Source: Clostridia bacterium (GTDB taxonomy: Bacteria > Bacillota > Peptococcia > DRI-13 > UBA5745). Taken from it: a stretch of 64,000 nt of DNA. The position numbers were made by a program, and so were the translations under genes. Position 1 is the stretch's first letter, and each line of letters begins with the position of its first letter. The stretch covers positions 1-64,000 of the forward strand of contig JAHDPO010000049.1 in NCBI GenBank assembly GCA_018434325.1, in the 5' to 3' direction. Below, piece by piece: positions 50,880-59,580 of the stretch. The notes below the pieces were generated by a model. The model was not told where the DNA came from and made no database searches. It was given only the letters and a program-made list of their open reading frames with translations.

Positions 50880-52934
50880 ATGCAGGCAGAGAAGCAAAAC
50901 GCAAAATCCCTGGATCTTGACGCTGCCCGGGTCAGCCACAGCAGCGGTTATCTCACCACCAATCAAGGCGTCGGTATCAGCAATACCGACGATAGCCTCA
51001 AGGCAGGCAAACGGGGGCCGACGCTGATGGAAGATTTCATCTTCCGGGAGAAAATCACCCATTTCGACCATGAGCGGATTCCCGAAAGGATTGTCCACGC
51101 CCGGGGCTCAGGAGCTCATGGCTATTTTCAGGTTTACGAAAGCCTTGCCCATCTGACGAGCGCCCATTTTCTCAGCGATCCCAAGCTGGTTACGCCGGTC
51201 TTCGTCCGTTTTTCCACGGTGGCCGGCTTTCGCGGCTCTCCCGACACGGTGCGGGATGTCCGGGGCTTTGCCGTTAAGTTTTATACGGAGGAAGGCAACT
51301 ACGACCTTGTGGGCAACAACATGCCGGTATTTTTCATTCAGGACGCCATCAAGTTTCCCGATCTGATCCATGCCTTGAAGCCCGAGCCCAATAATGAGAT
51401 GCCCCAGGCAGCCTCAGCCCATGATACCTTGTGGGACTTTGTGGTCAATACGCCGGAAACTATGCATAATGTCATGTGGCTGATGTCGCCCCGAGCCGTG
51501 CCCCAAAGCTACCGGATGATGGAGGGCTTTGGCATTCACACCTTCCGGCTCGTCAACGCTAAAGGTGAATTCAAATTCGTCAAATTCCACTGGAAGCCGC
51601 TGCTGGGCGTCCATTCCCTCGTCTGGGATGAAGCCCAGAAAATCGCCGGTAAAGACCCGGATTTCAACCGCAGGGATCTCTGGGAAAAAATCGAAGAGGG
51701 CCAGTCCGTTGAGTTTGAGCTGGCCATTCAGGTGCTGAATCCGGAAGATGAGTTCAAGTTTGACTTCGATGTGCTGGACTGCTCAAAGCTTTGGCCGGAA
51801 GAGCTGGTTCCCCTGCAGCGCATCGGCAAGATGACCCTGAACGGCAACGTCAGCAACTTTTTTGCCGAAACGGAGCAAGTGGCCTTTTGTCCGGGCAATG
51901 TGGTGCCGGGTATCGATTTCACTAACGATCCCATGCTCCAGGGCCGGCTGTTTTCCTATGTCGATACGCAGATTTCCCGTCTAGGGGGCCCCAACTTTCA
52001 GCAGATCCCCATTAACCGGCCGCTGCTCACCGTCAACAACAACCAGCGGGACGGCATGCACCGCATGACCATTGACGAAGGCCAGACCAGCTATTACCCC
52101 AACTCCCTGAATAACGGCCAGCCTCACGCTGCCCGCCCCGACGAAAGTCATTTTGAGCATTATCAGGAAAAAGTAGATGGCCATATTATCCGGGAACGCA
52201 GCGCCAGCTTCCGGGATCACTATACGCAGCCGGCTATGTTTTGGAACAGTATGTCCGACTGGGAGAAAAAGCACATCATTGACGCTTTTCGGTTTGAGCT
52301 GGGCAAATGCAAAAATAAAAGCACCCACCAAAAGCTAGTAGATATGCTGGGCAATGTTGACCCGGAGCTGGCACAAAAGGTTGCCGAAGGTTTAGGCGTC
52401 ACAGCGCCGGCAAAAAGGGCTAAGCCCACCACATTTTCTTCTCCCGCTCTCAGCATGGCCAACACGCCTAAAAGCCCCAAAACCAAAAAGGCGGCTGTGT
52501 TGGTTGCCGAAGGCTTTGACCGGGCGCAGTTTGATGCCGTCACTACGGCTCTTACCGGGTCCGGCGCCTGCTTCGATGTCGTATCCTGTCATTTGGGACC
52601 GGTCACCGCCTGCGACAGCAGCACCGTAGAGGCCAACAAAACCTACGCTACTACAGCCCCCGTCTTTTATGACGCTCTTTATATCCCCGGCGGCTCTCAG
52701 GCCGAGATCCTCAAAGGCATACCCGAGGTGCAGGAATATCTTCGGGATACCTTTAACCATTATAAAACCATTGGCCTCAGCGGCGAGGCCTCGGCCCTGC
52801 TCTGTCTGCTGCGCTGCGAAGAGCAAAAAGAGCCGGGCATCATCTGCGATCCGGCTCCGAATATGGAAAGCTACGCCGCTGATTTTCTGGCGGCCCTGAC
52901 GGCGGGACGCCATTTCCAGCGTAAAATTCATTAG
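50880..52934 (+). CDS. katE: Large-subunit catalase, KatE type
   Basis: A 684-residue heme catalase of the HPII class, which turns hydrogen peroxide into water and oxygen. Catalytic His lies in RIVHARGSGAHGYF near residue 75, the Asn region is FAVKFYTEEGNYDLVGNN, and the heme-ligand Tyr is in GRLFSYVDTQISRLG near 363. A flavodoxin/DJ-1-like C-terminal domain (KKAAVLVAEGFD onward, about residues 535-684) is typical of large catalases. ATG at 50,880 has GGGAGG seven bases upstream. Followed by a strong terminator. Single-gene transcript. Confidence 0.95.
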   Translation: MQAEKQNAKSLDLDAARVSHSSGYLTTNQGVGISNTDDSLKAGKRGPTLMEDFIFREKITHFDHERIPERIVHARGSGAHGYFQVYESLAHLTSAHFLSDPKLVTPVFVRFSTVAGFRGSPDTVRDVRGFAVKFYTEEGNYDLVGNNMPVFFIQDAIKFPDLIHALKPEPNNEMPQAASAHDTLWDFVVNTPETMHNVMWLMSPRAVPQSYRMMEGFGIHTFRLVNAKGEFKFVKFHWKPLLGVHSLVWDEAQKIAGKDPDFNRRDLWEKIEEGQSVEFELAIQVLNPEDEFKFDFDVLDCSKLWPEELVPLQRIGKMTLNGNVSNFFAETEQVAFCPGNVVPGIDFTNDPMLQGRLFSYVDTQISRLGGPNFQQIPINRPLLTVNNNQRDGMHRMTIDEGQTSYYPNSLNNGQPHAARPDESHFEHYQEKVDGHIIRERSASFRDHYTQPAMFWNSMSDWEKKHIIDAFRFELGKCKNKSTHQKLVDMLGNVDPELAQKVAEGLGVTAPAKRAKPTTFSSPALSMANTPKSPKTKKAAVLVAEGFDRAQFDAVTTALTGSGACFDVVSCHLGPVTACDSSTVEANKTYATTAPVFYDALYIPGGSQAEILKGIPEVQEYLRDTFNHYKTIGLSGEASALLCLLRCEEQKEPGIICDPAPNMESYAADFLAALTAGRHFQRKIH

Positions 52935-52975
52935 GCCGCAGACCAATATCTCGCATTAAAAATCCCCTAAATATA

Positions 52976-53032
52976 CGGACTGCCTCCCTCTTGGTTTTTG
53001 TTAACCAATAGGAAGACAGCCCGTTTTTTTTA
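52976..53032 (+). terminator. Terminator after the catalase gene
   Basis: A long imperfect inverted repeat (52,976-52,998 with 53,001-53,023), with arms ending CGG and CCG, is followed by nine T. It ends rightward transcription from katE and stands between it and the leftward binding-protein gene. Confidence 0.8.
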
Positions 53033-53070
53033 AGGCAGCTTAAATATTAGCTGATACAGCTTAATTATGG

Positions 53071-54246
53071 CTAATACAAAGCAGTATACTGACCTTGGGC
53101 TATGGTTTCAATGACCGTTTGCCGGTTAAGGGGGCTATGGGTATCAGGATTCATTGTAATGACGCCGGTCAGCACCCGAATATCCCGGCTGCCGGCAATC
53201 CAATCCGCCAGCCGCCCTGCATCAGTGCCTTCCGTCTCTTTAATCCCTTCTATAATCAGATAAAGAGCATCTGCCGCCAGGGCCCCATTGGGCATCATGG
53301 GTTCTTCTCCCCAATATTTACTATAGCTATCAAACCAATAAGCCATAGCTGAATCCTCATTTTTGGAGATATTGACAAAGAAGCTGCCCTCCATTATCTC
53401 ACTATCTATCCCTTGTAATTGCTGACCGGCCCAGGCGTCGCCTCCCAGGAAAAAGCAATCCAATGTCATCTCCTTGGCCTGCTTGATCACCAGCTTCCCT
53501 TCAGTAGGGAAAGTAGGGATAAATAAAAGCTGGGCGCCTGACTCCTTGATTCGGGAAAGCTGTCCCGTAAGCTCCGGATCGCCGGCCTGAAAAGATTCAT
53601 TGGCGGTTATAACGCCGCCTTTTTCGGCAAAGGCCTGCTCAAAGTAAGCGGTTAGATTAAGAGAATAGTCCGAACTGCTGTCTTTCAAAATACCGGCTTT
53701 GCTAACACCCAGATATTCAATGGCAAAAAGGGCCGCCTTTTCCGCCTGGTCGGCATCAGTAAAATTGGTTCTGAAAATATACCGTAAAGGCTGACTATGG
53801 CCTGCCGGTACTGTCAGCTGATCGTTAGTACCTGTTGTACTGATCATGACAATACCTGTCTCCTCAAAAACCTGGGCGGCAGTGATGCTGAGATTGGATT
53901 GAGAAGGACCGATTACCGCCAAAGCTCCATCATTAGCCAAACGGTTGGCTGCCGTAAAGGCCCCTGTCTGATCGCCGCCATTGTCATAGCTGATCAATTT
54001 CAGCTCTCGGTCCAAAACTCCGCCGTCAGCATTGATGTTATTCACCATCATCTCCAGAGCTTTCTTCTCCGACTGGCCCCAGGCAGCATTATCACCGGAC
54101 AAAGCCGCTATATGCCCAATGATAATAGGGTCTTCTCCTTTGCTGCCCTCAACAGTACCGGCAGATGGGGCAGCCATGCCGCAGCCCCCTGCAATAATAA
54201 CTAAAAAAGCCACTATCAATAAAAAGGCTGCTTTATTCTTTCTCAT
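53071..54246 (-). CDS. Branched-chain amino-acid-type substrate-binding lipoprotein
   Basis: A 391-residue periplasmic-binding-protein-fold lipoprotein of the LivJ/Leu-Ile-Val family. Lipobox IAGGC puts the anchor at Cys22; then IIIGHIAALSGDNAAWGQSE, the family start, and PSQSNLSITAAQVFEETGI near 120. It would bind an amino acid or similar small molecule for an ABC importer, but no permease or ATPase gene is nearby. It is divergent from a LysR gene, which may control it. ATG 54,246 with GGGAG. Confidence 0.9.
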   Translation of the reverse strand: MRKNKAAFLLIVAFLVIIAGGCGMAAPSAGTVEGSKGEDPIIIGHIAALSGDNAAWGQSEKKALEMMVNNINADGGVLDRELKLISYDNGGDQTGAFTAANRLANDGALAVIGPSQSNLSITAAQVFEETGIVMISTTGTNDQLTVPAGHSQPLRYIFRTNFTDADQAEKAALFAIEYLGVSKAGILKDSSSDYSLNLTAYFEQAFAEKGGVITANESFQAGDPELTGQLSRIKESGAQLLFIPTFPTEGKLVIKQAKEMTLDCFFLGGDAWAGQQLQGIDSEIMEGSFFVNISKNEDSAMAYWFDSYSKYWGEEPMMPNGALAADALYLIIEGIKETEGTDAGRLADWIAGSRDIRVLTGVITMNPDTHSPLNRQTVIETIAQGQYTALY

Positions 54247-54268
54247 TTTGTCTCCCCCTTGCCGCAGA

Positions 54269-54297
54269 TTTACTAAATTTCTTATTTATAGTATAAT
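54269..54297 (+). promoter_or_regulatory. Candidate promoter for the LysR gene
   Basis: TTTACT (54,269-54,274) and TATAAT (54,292-54,297) are separated by 17 bases. ATTTACTAAAT at 54,268-54,278 is palindromic and could be part of a LysR box shared by the divergent genes. Confidence 0.55.
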
Positions 54298-54390
54298 GGT
54301 GGCCTGGATCAAAGTAAAATGAATGATTTTTATATTTTACATAAGTGACTCTTATATAAAAAAGATCATATTGAAAGGCAGAGGGTTGAC

Positions 54391-55251
54391 ATGAACATTT
54401 CCCGATATCAGATATTGATTAAAGTGGCGGAGCTGGGCAGCTTATCAAAAGCTGCTGATGTGCTTGGCTATACCCAACCCGGCATCAGCCACACGTTAAA
54501 CGCCCTGGAGGCTGAATGGGGCATACAATTGTTAACCAGGGGCCGCTCCGGCGTGGAATTAACGGCCGAGGGGGAATTGTTGCTGCCTGCCGTCAGGCGG
54601 GTTTGTAACGTCCATGATGATCTGCTTCACCAAATATCGGCTGTCAAAGGCCTAGAAACGGGAATCCTTCGAGTGAGCACCATCAACAGCGTATCCGCCC
54701 ACTATTTGCCGGCCCTGATAAAATCCTTTAAACAATCTTACCCAAATATCCGATTTGAACTATTTCAGGGTGAAGACAAGGAGAATGAGAAATGGATAAC
54801 AACGGGCAAAGTCGATTGCAGTTTTACTTTGCTGCCAAGTCTTAAGGAATTGTCCAGCATCAGTCTTTATGAGGATCAAATGGTAGCCATACTGCCTGAG
54901 GATTACCCTGGGGATAAAGAAGCTTTTCCCATTCAAAACTTTGAACGGGAACCTTACATCTATGTTGACGGCAGCCCGAGAAATATTGAGAAGCATTTTG
55001 AAATTCTGGGTGTGAAGCCCAATATCCAGTTTACGGTAAAGGATGAGTTTTCGGCCATGCAAATGGTGGAATCCGGTCTGGGGATCAGTGTTCTTTCCGA
55101 ATTATTTCTGCGGCGGACCTCTTACCGGATTAAAATGCTGCCTCTGGACCCGCCTAATCACCGGCGCATTGGCCTGGTATATAACCACCGCACCTATTTG
55201 TCTTATGCCGCCAGACAATTTATCGCCTTCGTCCGGCAGTATAATAAATAA
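54391..55251 (+). CDS. LysR-family transcriptional regulator
   Basis: A 286-residue regulator. N-terminal winged helix (residues 1-60): ISRYQILIKVAELGSLSKAA, then LGYTQPGISHTLNALEAEWG, classic LysR. The C-terminal ligand domain starts LRVSTINSVSAHYLPALI and ends VYNHRTYLSYAARQFIAFV. It is divergently placed from the binding-protein gene, the usual sign of local control. ATG has GCAGAGGG upstream. The ligand cannot be read from the sequence. Confidence 0.92.
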   Translation: MNISRYQILIKVAELGSLSKAADVLGYTQPGISHTLNALEAEWGIQLLTRGRSGVELTAEGELLLPAVRRVCNVHDDLLHQISAVKGLETGILRVSTINSVSAHYLPALIKSFKQSYPNIRFELFQGEDKENEKWITTGKVDCSFTLLPSLKELSSISLYEDQMVAILPEDYPGDKEAFPIQNFEREPYIYVDGSPRNIEKHFEILGVKPNIQFTVKDEFSAMQMVESGLGISVLSELFLRRTSYRIKMLPLDPPNHRRIGLVYNHRTYLSYAARQFIAFVRQYNK

Positions 55252-55268
55252 CCGGCATTAATGTCTCC

Positions 55269-55304
55269 CAAAAAATAAGCCCCCTGCATAATAAAACAGG
55301 AGGC
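55269..55304 (-). terminator. Terminator of the proBA-nadD-yqeK-rsfS operon
   Basis: An 8-base stem with one wobble (55,279-55,286 with 55,297-55,304) and a ten-base loop is followed on the minus strand by TTATTTTTTGG. It lies 45 bases past the rsfS stop. Confidence 0.8.
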
Positions 55305-55348
55305 CTACCTATCTACGGCTTATCCATATGAGAACTGGGGCATTTGGC

Positions 55349-55711
55349 TTATGCTTCTTCCGGAAAGACCTCTGCATGGGGCAAAGCCGGAGCATCGGAC
55401 CATAAGCGTTCCAGATTATAAAAGCTCCTTTCGTCCTCCTGGAAAATATGAATGATGATCTGGCCATAATCCATTAAAACCCAGCGGCCCTCCTGCATAC
55501 CCTCGATGCGGTTGAGGATGGCCCCGGCCTTCTCCAGTTCTTCTTCAATGCAGTCGGCCATAGCCTGGGTCTGGGTGCGGCTGCTGCCGGTGCCCACCAC
55601 GAAATAATCGGTGAGGGTAGACAAATCCTCCAATTTCAATACGGTGATCTTTGAGCCTTTACGCTGATCCATGGCCCTGGCGGCCAAAATTGCTAATTCT
55701 TTGCTTTCCAT
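55349..55711 (-). CDS. rsfS: Ribosome silencing factor RsfS
   Basis: A 120-residue RsfS/Iojap protein. It binds ribosomal protein uL14 on the large subunit and blocks joining to the small subunit when nutrients are short. Signature: LSTLTDYFVVGTGSSRTQTQ near residue 30 and EGRWVLMDYGQIIIHIF near 78. ATG 55,711, with AGGGG upstream, lies inside the end of yqeK (19-base overlap). Its place after nadD-yqeK is the usual Firmicutes order. Confidence 0.95.
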   Translation of the reverse strand: MESKELAILAARAMDQRKGSKITVLKLEDLSTLTDYFVVGTGSSRTQTQAMADCIEEELEKAGAILNRIEGMQEGRWVLMDYGQIIIHIFQEDERSFYNLERLWSDAPALPHAEVFPEEA

Positions 55712-56415
55712 ACTATTCCCCTTTCTTCTTTCAACCACTCCAAACAACGCAAAGTGCCCTGATGGAGCGGCAGTTTTTTTCTTTCCAGATAAACGAGAGT
55801 CTGCTCGATGGCCTCAATCATGGCGGCCCGTAAATCCTGCCGGCAAAGCCGCCGTAAAATCTCTACTCCATTGTATGACCGGCCGGGCTCGATTAAATCT
55901 GCCATAAAAATAATACAGGCTTCCAGACCCATGGCCGGTCCCCCCGTAGTATGCAGCCGGATTGCTTCCAAAATAATCGGATCCTCTATACCCCATTGCT
56001 GAAAGGCCAGCCAGGCTCCCACAGGTCCGTGGAGTATAGAAGGGTTTGCCCTTTCCGCCGGGTCGGTGATCAGCCCCCGAGCTTCAGCCAAAGCCAAGAG
56101 CTGTTCATTGTCCAACTCTTTAGCGCTGTCATGCAAAAGGCCTGCCAGGGCCAGCTTAACCAAATCACCGCCGAACAAATGGCCCATGGCTACCGCCTGG
56201 TCGGCTACCGCCAAGCTATGATTCAACCGCCGCAGCTTCAGCCTGCCGGTCAGCTCAGTTTGCAGCCTTTGCCACTCTTCCCCGCAGCCGGCCAGGCGGC
56301 AAACCTCCGCCCCCCTGCTGCCCGGGCGACAAGCGCCTTGGACGTTGCTGTCGGGACGGCAGGCGCCTTCACCTCTGTCGTCTTTTTTCCCTGTTTTGCC
56401 TGTTTCCTCGATCAT
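55693..56415 (-). CDS. yqeK: YqeK-type HD hydrolase, long N-terminal extension
   Basis: A 240-residue HD-domain protein; YqeK enzymes cleave diadenosine tetraphosphate. HD residues are in [17 protein letters not shown] near 60 and [13 protein letters not shown] near 88, with [13 protein letters not shown] and [21 protein letters not shown] after it. Family members are about 190 residues; this one has some 45 extra residues at the start with a doubled GACRP motif and several Cys. Start ATG overlaps the nadD stop by four bases. The extension could be a real Cys-rich region. Confidence 0.9.
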   Translation of the reverse strand: MIEETGKTGKKDDRGEGACRPDSNVQGACRPGSRGAEVCRLAGCGEEWQRLQTELTGRLKLRRLNHSLAVADQAVAMGHLFGGDLVKLALAGLLHDSAKELDNEQLLALAEARGLITDPAERANPSILHGPVGAWLAFQQWGIEDPIILEAIRLHTTGGPAMGLEACIIFMADLIEPGRSYNGVEILRRLCRQDLRAAMIEAIEQTLVYLERKKLPLHQGTLRCLEWLKEERGIVWKAKN

Positions 56416-57074
56416 GCTTTATATAGCCCCTGCTTATATATGTATTGTTCCACCGGTTCCGGCAGCAGATACTTGATGGAGCGGCCCCGGTCTACCCGAC
56501 TGCGGATGTCCGTAGAAGATATGGCCATGGCCGGCACCTCAATGGTAATGATTTTCTTCAGGTATTCCGGTTTCAGCTGAGCACCCAGCCGCTCCGCCAT
56601 GGCCTGGGGCTGAAAACCCGGCCGGGTGGCGGCGATAAACGTACACTCGGCAAAAAGCTTGTCGATGCCCTTCCAGGTGAGTATCTCCAAAATAGCATCG
56701 GCGCCGGTGATGAAGAACAATTCGCCGTCGGGGTCCATCAGCTGCCGGAAGTAGCTCACCGTATCGGCGGAGTAAGAATAGCCCTGCCGATTAATCTCTA
56801 CCCGGGACACCTCAAAGTAAGGGTTGGTCACCGTAGCCAGTTCCGTCATCAGAAAGCGTCTTTCTTTGGCGGTGACCTTTTTTTCCACCTTGTGAGGAGG
56901 TTGCCCCGAGGGAACAAAAATCACTTTATCCAGATTAAAGCTGGTACGAACTGCCTCGGCCGTCACCAGATGCCCCTGATGAATAGGGTCAAAGGTACCG
57001 CCCATCAGGCCCAGGCGTTTGATATGAGAAATATCGATGTCTTCTTCCGGCAATAAGAATGCTCTGTCGCTCAT
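56412..57074 (-). CDS. nadD: Nicotinate-nucleotide adenylyltransferase
   Basis: A 220-residue NadD, which makes deamido-NAD from nicotinate mononucleotide and ATP. Nucleotide motif [16 protein letters not shown] at about residue 20 (GGTFDPxHxGH), PSGQPPHK near 56 and [20 protein letters not shown] near 185 are the family signatures. ATG with AAGGAG. The 18 residues before the first motif are longer than usual. Part of the proB-proA-nadD-yqeK-rsfS operon. Confidence 0.95.
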   Translation of the reverse strand: MSDRAFLLPEEDIDISHIKRLGLMGGTFDPIHQGHLVTAEAVRTSFNLDKVIFVPSGQPPHKVEKKVTAKERRFLMTELATVTNPYFEVSRVEINRQGYSYSADTVSYFRQLMDPDGELFFITGADAILEILTWKGIDKLFAECTFIAATRPGFQPQAMAERLGAQLKPEYLKKIITIEVPAMAISSTDIRSRVDRGRSIKYLLPEPVEQYIYKQGLYKA

Positions 57075-57083
57075 GCTGACTCC

Positions 57084-58352
57084 TTATTCTCTGACCTGCC
57101 CATCTCCCTGGACGATATATTTGATGGTGGTCATCTCTTCAAGGCCCATAGGACCCCTGGCATGCAGCTTCTGGGTACTGATGCCGATTTCCGCCCCGAA
57201 GCCAAACATGCCTCCATCGGTGAACCTGGTGGAAGCGTTGACGAGGACGACGGCGGCGTCAATACGGCTGGTAAAGTGGCGGGCAGCATCATAATCCTTC
57301 GTGATAATAGCCTCCGAATGCCTGGTGCCGTAAGTATTAATGTGATCGATGGCTTCATCCAGATCAGCCACTACTTTTATGGAGATAATCATGTCCAAAA
57401 ACTCGGCGCCAAAGTCGGCCTCCGTCGCCGCTGCCGCCTGGGGCAGATAACGGCGGCTTTCGGGGCAAGCCCGCAGCTCCACGCCTTGCGCTGCCAACGC
57501 CGCGCCGGCCATAGGCAGAAATTCGGCAGCTATGGAGCGATGTACCAACAGGGATTCGGCGGCATTGCAAACGCCGATGCGCTGGGTTTTGGCATTGAGG
57601 AGAATATCCAGGGCCATCTGTTGATCGGCAGAAGCATCAGCATAAATATGGCAATTACCGATACCGGTTTCAATTACCGGCACCGTGGCTTCCCGCACCA
57701 CCGTCTGAATCAGGCCTGCCCCGCCTCTGGGAATTAAAAGATCCAGATAACGGTTCATCCGCATAAATGCAAGGGCGGCTTCCCGGCTGGTATCTTCCAG
57801 CAGCTGCACCGCATCTTCGGGACCGCCCTGCTGGCGGACGGCCTGGCGCAGCGCCTGCACCACCGCCAGATTCGAGGCCTTCGCTTCACCGGACCCCCGC
57901 AAAATCACGGCATTGCCGGTCTTAAAGCAGATGCCGGCAGCGTCAGCCGTCACGTTAGGCCGTGCTTCGTAGATCATGCCAATGACGCCGAAGGGTACCC
58001 GCACCTTGGTGATTTCAATATCCTGGGCTCCTTTCCAGCCGCCCAGCACCTGGCCTATCGGATCCTTCAACCCCACCAGATCCTCCAGGCCTTTAGCCAT
58101 GCCCTCCAGGCGGTCTGGCGTCAAGGTCAGACGATCCACAAAGGCGGCTGTCATGGCTTTGGCTTTAGCCGCCGCCACATCGACGGCGTTTGCAGCCAAA
58201 ATAGCCGGTGCTTCACTGCGTAAAGCTGCCGCCATCGCCGTCAGCATCCTATTTTTATCTTTTGCAGAAAGAACTGCCATGCAGGCTGCGGCCTGTCGGG
58301 CTTTAGCTCCCAGGGCATAGGTTTCCGTCTTTATCTCTTCCTTAATTTCCAT
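57084..58352 (-). CDS. proA: Gamma-glutamyl phosphate reductase
   Basis: A 422-residue aldehyde-dehydrogenase-fold enzyme, the second step of proline synthesis. The catalytic Cys is in RIGVCNAAESLLVHR near 256; NAD(P)-binding motifs FGVIGMIYEARPN near 110 and AVILRGSGEAKASN follow. ATG 58,352 is chosen because AGAAGG precedes it; the longer frame into proB is not needed. It lies 17 bases after the proB stop and the two form the proline operon. Confidence 0.95.
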   Translation of the reverse strand: MEIKEEIKTETYALGAKARQAAACMAVLSAKDKNRMLTAMAAALRSEAPAILAANAVDVAAAKAKAMTAAFVDRLTLTPDRLEGMAKGLEDLVGLKDPIGQVLGGWKGAQDIEITKVRVPFGVIGMIYEARPNVTADAAGICFKTGNAVILRGSGEAKASNLAVVQALRQAVRQQGGPEDAVQLLEDTSREAALAFMRMNRYLDLLIPRGGAGLIQTVVREATVPVIETGIGNCHIYADASADQQMALDILLNAKTQRIGVCNAAESLLVHRSIAAEFLPMAGAALAAQGVELRACPESRRYLPQAAAATEADFGAEFLDMIISIKVVADLDEAIDHINTYGTRHSEAIITKDYDAARHFTSRIDAAVVLVNASTRFTDGGMFGFGAEIGISTQKLHARGPMGLEEMTTIKYIVQGDGQVRE

Positions 58353-58369
58353 AAAATAGCCTTCTTTCT

Positions 58370-59521
58370 TTATTCCCAAGGGGATAAGTTATCCCGGTGT
58401 ATGACTTCCGGCTCGTGGCCGGGACCGAGGATACCTTCAATCTCACTGCTGTGCCGGCCCCGGATGTTTGCCAGATCTTTGGAACTGTAATTTACTATTC
58501 CCCGGGCAATGATCCGGGAGCCAAAGCTGATCTCCACCACCTGGCCCCGCTCAAAGCTGCCCTCTACCCGAAGAATGCCGCTGGCCAGCAGGCTCTTGCC
58601 TCTTTCCAGCAGGGCCTCCGCCGCTCCCTCGTCAACCGTTATGCTGCCGGCAGCCCGGGCGCTGAAGGCCAGCCAGCCCTTACGGCTGCCCAGGGGATGG
58701 GCTTTCGGTAAAAACAGGGTGCCTTGGTTGACGAACAATGCCTGCTCGGCGACACCATTCAGAAATTGCAGGCAATCCCGGCGGCTGCCGTTGGTCAGCA
58801 CCATAGGAATGCCTTGCGTTACGGCGATCCTGGCCGCCGCAATTTTCGTCTGCATGCCGCCGCTGCCAAACTTGCTGCCCTCGCCGCCGGCCAAGGCTTC
58901 CACCTCCGGCGTGATCTCTTCTACCAAGGTAATCAGGCTGGCGCCGGGATCTTTACGGGGATCGCTGGTATACAGCCCGTCGATATCCGACAAAAGCACC
59001 AGCAGATCTGCATCCGTCAAACCGGCCACCATGGCGGCCAAGGTATCATTATCCCCCACTTTGATCTGGTCGAAGGCTACCGTATCATTCTCATTAATGA
59101 TGGGAACGGCGCCATATTCCATGATCTGCCGCAGAGTGGTTCTGGCATTGAGGTAACGCTGGCGGTGGGCTACGTCATCTTTCGTCAGCAGCACTTGTGC
59201 TACGGCTACGCCGTACTCGCCGAACAGTTTTTCGTAAATGTGCATCAAAATGCCTTGACCAATAGCCGCCAAAGCCTGTTTGGCAGAAATCTCCTTCGGC
59301 TTTTCTTGTATATTAAGACGGCCCATACCGGCCCCTACGGCAGCGGAGGTGACGAGAATCACTTCCCGGCCCTGGTTTTTCAAATCCGCCAGCTGACGGA
59401 CAAGCAGCTCCATTCTCACCAGGTTAAGGTTGCCGGTCTGATGGGTCAGTGTGCTGGTGCCTACCTTGACTACGATACGCTTTGCTTTATGCAGTTTGGA
59501 CCATTCCGTACTAATCTCCAT
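58370..59521 (-). CDS. proB: Glutamate 5-kinase with PUA domain
   Basis: A 383-residue ProB, the first step of proline synthesis. Kinase motifs: RIVVKVGTSTLTHQTGN near residue 15, LVTSAAVGAGMGRL near 56, VPIINENDTVAFD near 140 and LLSDIDGLYTSDPRKDP near 172, then GSGGMQTKIAAARIA. The PUA domain occupies about 285-365. ATG with an adequate ribosome site; an extended -10 promoter lies just upstream. First gene of the operon. Confidence 0.96.
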   Translation of the reverse strand: MEISTEWSKLHKAKRIVVKVGTSTLTHQTGNLNLVRMELLVRQLADLKNQGREVILVTSAAVGAGMGRLNIQEKPKEISAKQALAAIGQGILMHIYEKLFGEYGVAVAQVLLTKDDVAHRQRYLNARTTLRQIMEYGAVPIINENDTVAFDQIKVGDNDTLAAMVAGLTDADLLVLLSDIDGLYTSDPRKDPGASLITLVEEITPEVEALAGGEGSKFGSGGMQTKIAAARIAVTQGIPMVLTNGSRRDCLQFLNGVAEQALFVNQGTLFLPKAHPLGSRKGWLAFSARAAGSITVDEGAAEALLERGKSLLASGILRVEGSFERGQVVEISFGSRIIARGIVNYSSKDLANIRGRHSSEIEGILGPGHEPEVIHRDNLSPWE

Positions 59522-59552
59522 AGTTTCGCTCCTGACTGATGCTATTCCCTTA

Positions 59553-59580
59553 ATTATACCACATTTAGCTCTCCTGCCAA
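59553..59580 (-). promoter_or_regulatory. Promoter of the proB operon
   Basis: On the minus strand TTGGCA and TATAAT are separated by 16 bases, and the -10 box has the extended TGG ahead of it. It lies across the trkH stop and 32 bases before the proB ATG. Confidence 0.8.

Noticed and set aside
55808-56002. Rightward frames opposite yqeK and nadD
   Set aside because: Antisense to strongly conserved enzymes, with no ribosome site.
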